From Magnetococcales bacterium (GTDB lineage: Bacteria; Pseudomonadota; Magnetococcia; Magnetococcales; DC0425bin3): a DNA stretch of 64,000 nucleotides. The notes under the pieces are model-generated. The model searched no databases and was not told where the DNA came from. It saw only the letters and a program-made list of their open reading frames with translations. This document shows, piece after piece, positions 59,111 to 64,000 of the stretch (positions are counted from its first letter, which is position 1; each line of letters starts with the position of its first letter). The stretch covers positions 28,890-92,889 of the forward strand of contig JADGBZ010000005.1 in NCBI GenBank assembly GCA_015231175.1. Reading direction: 5' to 3'. A program made the translations under genes and the position numbers.

Positions 59111-61363
59111 GTGACATCGATCCCAGGGTGGAGACCGACTGTTTTGGCGATGTTTGCCACATTGTCGATGATCAGCGTCGCGGTGGCTGAAGAGCCGGTA
59201 GTGATGTGGCAGTATCCCCAAAGCCTGCATTGGGATCCCTGGGCCACGGACGCGCATGTGGTGACCATTCCGGGGAACAAGCCATCCAAGGGTCTCGGGG
59301 GATTGGGTCTGCCGACCCCTCTCGATCCCGCCGACGTGGAGCAGCTTAAAAAATTTCGCCAGCAAGCCGAGGGTGGGGACGCCGATGGCCAGTATGGCGT
59401 GGGATACATGTACTCCCGTGGGCTCGGTGTCAAGCAAGACGACGAAGAAGCCCTGAAATGGTTTCGATTGGCGGCCAAACAGGGGCATATGCGGGCTCAC
59501 AGCGCCATGGGCTTTATGTATGCTCAGGGCCGTGGTGTGGAGAGGGATGATCGCCAGGCGGTTCGTTGGTACCGGGCGGCTGCCGAACGTGGCGAGGCCG
59601 AGGGCCAAATTGGTTTGGGCGGCATGTATTTCAATGGGCGAGGTGTGCCGCGTGACCCGAATCAGGCAGCGGAGTGGTTTCGCAAGGCTGCTGAACAGGG
59701 ATCCAACCATGGGGCGACCAATCTTGGTCTGCTCTATCTGTGGGGCAAAGGCGTGCCAAGGAGCGCTGCCAACGCAGCCAAATGGTTTCAACAGGCTGCC
59801 GACATGGGGGATGAAAACGCACAACGGCATCTCGCGGCTCTTTATGCCGCCGGGAAGGGTGTCAGACGCGACGCCAGGGCGGCCCAGTACTGGAGCCAGA
59901 AAGCCTCTGCCCAGGCCCGGGAGCGCGAAAAGAGAGAACCTCCCAAAGAGACGCCTGATCAATATTGGGTGTTTGCCGGGGATGCCGTGATTTTGCCACC
60001 GGCAGAACATGCCGCACAGAGAATGCAGATTTTGCCTGTGGGTTCTGCCCCCCCTTCGCCGGGTTTCCGGGTGAAAGGGGAGGGGGACGGGGCTCCCAGG
60101 GCAGGTGACCATGTAGAGCTTCCCAGGCTGATGACCCGTTTGCAGCGGATGGCTGAGGCGGGAAACCTGGCGGCCCAGGTCAGCCTTGCCCAACGCCATG
60201 CCGATGGCACGGGTACGCCACGCAATGATCTGGAGGCGGCACGTTGGTTCCAAATGGCGGCGGTTCAGGGGGATTCCCATGCCCAACTGACTATGGGTAT
60301 GCTTTATGCCCAGGGGCGGGGAGTGGATCGCAACGATCAGGAGGCTGTCAACTGGTTTCGCAAGGCGGCGGTGCAAGGGATGCCGGAGGCGCAATATTGG
60401 CTCGGTTCCAGTTACGCCCGAGGTCGTGGGGTGGCGCCGGATCTCATGGAGGCAGTGCGCTGGTTTCGGCATGCCGCCGAGCAGAGATATCCCGAAGCTG
60501 AATTCGCCCTGGGATGGTTGTACAGTCAGGGCCGAGGAGTCGAAAGCAATCCGGCGGAGGCTTTCGCCTGGTTCACTCTGGCTGCCGGGCATGGTCATCC
60601 CAAGGCGGCTGAGGCCAGGGATCAACTGGCTGGCACATTGAGTTCAGCCCAGTTGGCCGCTGCGCAACTTCGGATTCAGGAACAAAAGGGGGACGCCGCA
60701 CTCTCTCCAACCGCCGTGGCTGCCGTACCGAATGTTGGTCATGGCACATCGGTCACTCCGACGCAGCGCTCTCCGATAAAGTCTGGACGCCATGCCGTCA
60801 AGGCCCATGCGGAAAGCGCAAGACGTCTCGGCGATCCATCGGTTCCGCCCAAGGGTAAGGCCACCGCCGTTACCGGCAAGGCTCCCCCCCATGGTGTGAC
60901 GCCAGAAGAGTCGCCCCCCCTTGTTACCGGCAAGGCTCCCCCCCATGGTGTGACGCCAGCGGAGTCGGCCCCCGCAGTTGCCGCCCAATCCTCGTCCCAA
61001 GATGGGATGCCACAGAAAACGACCCCTGCCGTCGAGAACACAACCCCACCACATGCGGATGCTCCGAAACACGCGGCGTCTGGGGTTTCTGAAGCTGTTT
61101 CCTCAACCCCCGCAGCGGCAAAAACGCCTCAATCGACCACGACCGGCCAGGCTCCTTCGGTTGCTGTTCCATCGCAATCAGCAGGCACAGGCCATGCGAC
61201 CAGTAAACGCGATCCAGTGCCGTTTGTTCCCAAAGATGCTGTGCTGACGACACCCAAGAGGACTGGGTCAAGTGCTCCTGCTCCGCATGGAGGCGACCAC
61301 CAGGGATCTCCGAAAACAGGTACCCCTGGTGGTCAACAGGGTTCACCGGAAAAGGGCCGTTAA
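59111..61363 (+). CDS. Secreted Sel1-repeat protein with a Pro/Thr-rich tail
   Basis: About 750 residues from a GTG at 59111 with GGAGAG upstream; the signal peptide is VLAMFATLSMISVAVAEE. The frame extends upstream to 59000, but that part encodes a repeat fragment. Sel1 units (e.g. GQYGVGYMYSRGLGVKQDDEEALKWFRLAAKQGH) form a block of five to six at about 90-270 and a second block of four at about 370-510. The tail after 540 is low-complexity: Pro, Ala, Thr, Ser. It includes the 18-residue repeat unit VTGKAPPHGVTPEESPPL in two copies. Sel1 solenoids bind proteins; the tail likely crosses or holds to the wall. Function unknown. Confidence 0.88.
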   Translation: MTSIPGWRPTVLAMFATLSMISVAVAEEPVVMWQYPQSLHWDPWATDAHVVTIPGNKPSKGLGGLGLPTPLDPADVEQLKKFRQQAEGGDADGQYGVGYMYSRGLGVKQDDEEALKWFRLAAKQGHMRAHSAMGFMYAQGRGVERDDRQAVRWYRAAAERGEAEGQIGLGGMYFNGRGVPRDPNQAAEWFRKAAEQGSNHGATNLGLLYLWGKGVPRSAANAAKWFQQAADMGDENAQRHLAALYAAGKGVRRDARAAQYWSQKASAQAREREKREPPKETPDQYWVFAGDAVILPPAEHAAQRMQILPVGSAPPSPGFRVKGEGDGAPRAGDHVELPRLMTRLQRMAEAGNLAAQVSLAQRHADGTGTPRNDLEAARWFQMAAVQGDSHAQLTMGMLYAQGRGVDRNDQEAVNWFRKAAVQGMPEAQYWLGSSYARGRGVAPDLMEAVRWFRHAAEQRYPEAEFALGWLYSQGRGVESNPAEAFAWFTLAAGHGHPKAAEARDQLAGTLSSAQLAAAQLRIQEQKGDAALSPTAVAAVPNVGHGTSVTPTQRSPIKSGRHAVKAHAESARRLGDPSVPPKGKATAVTGKAPPHGVTPEESPPLVTGKAPPHGVTPAESAPAVAAQSSSQDGMPQKTTPAVENTTPPHADAPKHAASGVSEAVSSTPAAAKTPQSTTTGQAPSVAVPSQSAGTGHATSKRDPVPFVPKDAVLTTPKRTGSSAPAPHGGDHQGSPKTGTPGGQQGSPEKGR
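60869..60976 (+). repeat. 54-bp in-frame tandem repeat in the Sel1 protein tail
   Basis: GTTACCGGCAAGGCTCCCCC at 60869 recurs at 60923, giving two 18-residue units that differ at few positions (EESPPL against AESAPA). The length can vary without frame loss. Confidence 0.8.
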
Positions 61364-61606
61364 CCGGTCACGCTCCCCCCTTCTGCAAAATTTCTCCGGA
61401 AAACACCCGCATCAGGGCAAAAGCCCTGTTGGCGGTTTTGTTGTGGCAAGAGGCTACCTCTTTGAGGGGGTGTTCGTTGCGTACACCATGGGTTGCACTT
61501 TTGGTTACAATGTTGTGACATTATTGTTGCACAATGAGCATGCTCAGAGTAGAATCCGTCTCCGCGAAACGGGCGGGGGGGGGCAATTCTGGAAGAGGAG
61601 CGTGCC

Positions 61607-63202
61607 ATGGGTGCGGAAGTGGACCACGACGCTGACCAGTTTGAATTTGTGGATGAGGAGGGGGGTGGCCAATCGGCATGGATGGGTGGTGGTGGTGTGG
61701 CCTTGCCTGCGCGGGGCAGGCCATGGAAGGTCGTTTCGGTTGACGATGAGGAGCATGTCAACACACTGACCGAATTTGTTCTCAGAGGGTTTGTTTTTGA
61801 GAATCGCGAGCTTGAGATCATCATCGGACACTCTGGCCAGGAGGCGCGGCGTCTGCTTGCCGAACATCCCGATACGGCAGTCTTGTTGATGGACGTGGTC
61901 ATGGAGAGCGATTCAGCCGGACTTGATACAGTTCGTTATATTCGTGACACATTAAAGAATTCTTTTGTACGCATCATTCTTCGCACCGGGCAGCCCGGTT
62001 TGGCGCCGGAACCGGATGTCATCGCCAACTATGATATCAACGACTACAAGGACAAGGTGACGCTCAGCCGGCAGGGGCTTGTCACCTCCATCACCGCAGC
62101 GCTGCGTGCCTACAGGGATTTGCGGACTCTGGAGAGCACCCGCAGAGGTTTGAAGAGAATCATTGACGCGACAGGGGATCTGTTTGAGCCGCAATCATTG
62201 CGCTGTTTGGCTTCCGGCATTTTGACTCAGTTGTCCGCACTGGTCGGGTTGGGCGGACCCCATGGCGTCGGCCAGATATCCAGTTTCGCTTTTTCCAAAA
62301 AACGGGGAAATCATGTTATTTTTGCCGGCTCGGGCCGCTATGAAGATGCCGCAGGTCAAAACATGGCGTCCATTTTGCCCGACAAGGTGCTCAAGCGGAT
62401 TGAAGTGGGTATACAAACAAAGAAAAGCATGTTTTTTGACGATGCCTATCTCGGGTGTTTCCATTCCAAAGTGGGGCAGGACAGCTTTGTGTATGTTGAA
62501 AATGGCCGACCCTTCGTGGAGATGGAGAGGGATCTGCTGGAGGTTTTTTCAACCAACGCTTCATTGGCCATCGACAATGTTTTTTTGAACCGGGAGTTGT
62601 TGAATACCCAGAAAGATGTGACATTCACGCTGGGCGAAGTCATTGAAGTCCGCTCGCACGAGGCGGGTCAACATGTCCGGCGCGTGGCGGAAATTTCCCG
62701 TCTGCTGGGTACCAAATGCGGCCTGGCGGAGAGCCAGGTCGATATGCTGGCCATGGCCTCGCCCCTCCACGATCTTGGCAAGATCGCCATCCCCGACGCC
62801 ATCCTGAACAAACCTGGTCGGTATGATGAACAGGAGAGGTTGATCATGGAACAGCACACCGAGATCGGTTACCGGCTGCTCAAGGGATCCAATCGTTCCA
62901 TTCTTCAGGCCGGGAGCATCATCGCCCACGAACATCACGAAAGATGGGACGGAACCGGGTATCCACGGAAACTTCTGGCCGGAGAGATCCATGTTTTCGG
63001 ACGCATCACGGCCATTGCCGATGTCTTTGATGCCCTGTCTCACAAACGTTGCTACAAGGAAGCATGGCCCCTGGAGCAGATTTTGGAGCTGCTCGCCCTG
63101 GAACGTGGCCGCCAGTTTGATCCCGATCTGATTGATGTCTTTATGAAAAATTCGCAGGAGGCCGTGGAGATACAGGGAGCTTTTACAGACTCTAACCCCT
63201 GA
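61607..63202 (+). CDS. Response regulator: REC, DUF3369, HD-GYP phosphodiesterase
   Basis: 531 residues; soluble. The receiver (about 40-165) has VVSVDDEEHVNTLTEFVL, LLMDVVMESDSAG and ends at DYKDKVTLS. DUF3369 (about 180-340) is a GAF-like domain (SGILTQLSALVGLGG, IASILPDKVLKRIEVGI-type). The HD-GYP domain (about 345-520) has SPLHDLGKIAIPDAILNKPGRYDEQERLIMEQHTEIGYRLL and EHHERWDGTGYPRKLLAG, both motifs intact, so c-di-GMP hydrolysis is expected. AAGAGGAG precedes ATG 61607. In front, TAGAAT at 61550 with TTGCAC 17 bases ahead is a weak promoter candidate. No cognate kinase is adjacent. Confidence 0.92.
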   Translation: MGAEVDHDADQFEFVDEEGGGQSAWMGGGGVALPARGRPWKVVSVDDEEHVNTLTEFVLRGFVFENRELEIIIGHSGQEARRLLAEHPDTAVLLMDVVMESDSAGLDTVRYIRDTLKNSFVRIILRTGQPGLAPEPDVIANYDINDYKDKVTLSRQGLVTSITAALRAYRDLRTLESTRRGLKRIIDATGDLFEPQSLRCLASGILTQLSALVGLGGPHGVGQISSFAFSKKRGNHVIFAGSGRYEDAAGQNMASILPDKVLKRIEVGIQTKKSMFFDDAYLGCFHSKVGQDSFVYVENGRPFVEMERDLLEVFSTNASLAIDNVFLNRELLNTQKDVTFTLGEVIEVRSHEAGQHVRRVAEISRLLGTKCGLAESQVDMLAMASPLHDLGKIAIPDAILNKPGRYDEQERLIMEQHTEIGYRLLKGSNRSILQAGSIIAHEHHERWDGTGYPRKLLAGEIHVFGRITAIADVFDALSHKRCYKEAWPLEQILELLALERGRQFDPDLIDVFMKNSQEAVEIQGAFTDSNP

Positions 63203-63564
63203 TGAGGCAGTCGGCGGGGCGAATCCACCCTGTCGACCATGCCGCGAGAGAACTCTGGGCGCAACGGTGGGGGGGCTGCACTGCGCATGATAAGTTAATT
63301 TTATTTACAATAAAAATTAATTTTCTTTCTTTGAGCATCCATATTCGGATATTTAATCTCCACGAGTTTATGAACTTTCACTTGAGTATCGTAGAGAACT
63401 TTAAAATTTTGTCTTGTTATGTTTTGTGACAACCTGCGTGACAAGGTGCATTGCCTTGTGACAATGAGAGCGTATCTGTCATAAACGTGATGGAGTCAGA
63501 TTCAATATGTTTCACAAATTTTATTCTTCATCTGTCAAGCCTGTACCAGGAAGGGGCCCGATCC
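63203..63564. other. AT-rich regulatory-like spacer with TGACAA repeats
   Basis: 362 bases with a marked AT-rich block (about 63290-63425; AATTTTATTTACAATAAAAA-like), unlike the GC-rich surroundings. Behind it are TGACAA at 63427-63432, 63439-63444 and 63459-63464, and the inverse (TGTCAT) at 63477. No gene is supported; an open frame starting at 63451 lacks a convincing N-terminus. Confidence 0.5.
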
Positions 63565-63975
63565 ATGTATAAGGGACTCGGGATGTTGCGCCCGTTATTG
63601 TGGTGCAGCGCGTTCTTGGTCAGCATAGGGGTGTGGTCAGGGAGTGTGCAGGCTGCGGCAGGGTTTGACCCAGCCCAGAATAGCGATCATCAAGCGCGTT
63701 ATGAGCGATATATATTTGGTCCAACAGCGGAGACGATCGATTTCGGCATCCAGCCCCTTTGGATGCCGGTTGGAGTCATCCTGGAAACCATGCGCCGGGA
63801 CTCTCTGTTGCGGGAAGATTTGCGGCGTGCTGGCCGGTCGGTTCGCTTTCACCCTTTTTTCAAAGGGTCGGATATCAACCGATTTTTGCATGCGGGAAAA
63901 CTGGTTGGCGGCGTGGGAGGAGACCTGCCTGGCATCCATGCCTGTAACTCGATGTTCAAGTTTTTTGAGGCTTGA
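63565..63975 (+). CDS. Short secreted binding-protein-like product, possibly truncated
   Basis: 136 residues from ATG 63565 (AGGAAGG upstream). Signal peptide LLWCSAFLVSIGVWSGSVQAAAG, then a mature part with IDFGIQPLWMPVGVILETMRRDSLLREDLRRAGRSVRFHPFFKGSDINRFL and VGGVGGDLPGIHACNSMFKFFEA. This looks like the first lobe of an NMT1/TauA-type periplasmic binding protein (about 300 residues) that stops early. Either a short sensor-type domain or a frameshifted gene; the stop is 25 bases from the window end. Such proteins sometimes feed a sensor kinase; one may lie just outside. Confidence 0.5.
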   Translation: MYKGLGMLRPLLWCSAFLVSIGVWSGSVQAAAGFDPAQNSDHQARYERYIFGPTAETIDFGIQPLWMPVGVILETMRRDSLLREDLRRAGRSVRFHPFFKGSDINRFLHAGKLVGGVGGDLPGIHACNSMFKFFEA

Positions 63976-63978
63976 CAT

Positions 63979-64000
63979 ATGACGGGGACGCAAAAAGCGG
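63979..64000 (+). CDS. Possible start of a gene cut by the window end
   Basis: ATG at 63979 follows TGAGG by 8 bases and opens MTGTQKA. It starts 3 bases after the previous stop, which suggests coupling. Nothing more can be read. Confidence 0.3.

Noticed and set aside
61527..61555. Promoter TTGCAC-17-TAGAAT before the DUF3369 regulator
   Set aside because: The -10 box is good but the -35 box matches at only three positions, so it is mentioned with the gene and not listed separately.

Overview
The window reads as a chromosome segment of a Gram-negative, flagellated, sulfur-oxidising proteobacterium. It is GC-rich and gene-dense, with little spacer and many ATGA-type overlaps. The diagnostic genes are the dissimilatory sulfur set (sat-aprB-aprA; fccA-fccB; soxY-soxZ), a polar-flagellum control block (flhA-flhF-flhG-fliA), an Mla outer-membrane lipid transport operon and an unusually large number of hybrid histidine kinases and HD-GYP proteins. 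This mix would fit a magnetococcus-like or related alphaproteobacterial lineage, but that placement is inference from gene content. No rRNA, tRNA or CRISPR array was recognised.

Layout. 0-7 kb: a TAXI-type binding protein, a Bcp-type peroxiredoxin, a DMT exporter, and a two-gene kinase/HD-GYP unit. 7-10.5 kb is a damaged mobile region: a 147-bp repeat flanked by 8-bp direct repeats, a broken IS1595-like transposase carrying a 47-bp tandem duplication, a likely 5'-truncated methyltransferase-type gene, and a cobalamin-type radical SAM enzyme whose 3' end sits in a 62-bp tandem duplication. 10.5-21.5 kb, mostly minus strand: a multi-pass membrane protein, a membrane/ferredoxin/adenylate cyclase fusion, a gamma-carbonic-anhydrase-like protein, a double-SPOR protein coupled to mutS, cysC, ydcH and rnhA. 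22-26.6 kb: two translationally coupled hybrid kinases. 26.7-34 kb: the flagellar block, ending with FliK-like and FlhB-C-terminal-like proteins. 34-42.7 kb, minus strand: CheX-like, GlgB, a Nudix protein, an L,D-transpeptidase coupled to a TPR protein, a lipoprotein-like protein and MlaA. 42.9-46.7 kb: mlaE-F-D-C and pyrF. 46.7-48.2 kb: an AlbA_2/RecG-like gene broken by a repeat copy and a frameshift. 48.3-52.7 kb: rdgB-sat-aprB-aprA ending in two hairpins. 52.8-59 kb: a cysteine-cluster protein, a Nudix protein, then DUF302-fccA-fccB and soxY-soxZ, each behind a candidate promoter and closed by a terminator, plus an alpha/beta-hydrolase-like protein. 59-64 kb: a Sel1-repeat protein, a REC-DUF3369-HD-GYP regulator and a short binding-protein-like gene at the edge.

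How it fits together. FccAB would oxidise sulfide in the periplasm with SoxYZ as thiol carrier. AprBA and Sat would finish sulfite oxidation to sulfate through APS, conserving ATP. Kinases, HD-GYP phosphodiesterases, a CheX-like protein and the flagellar block point to heavy signalling control of motility. The Mla ATPase has an N-terminal extension resembling the MshEN domain, a known c-di-GMP-binding fold.

The most distinctive non-genic signal is a family of GC-rich, hairpin-forming repeats (about 147 bp when complete) with short terminal inverted repeats. At least six copies or fragments occur here, one inside a coding sequence and one at the 5' end of a reading frame.
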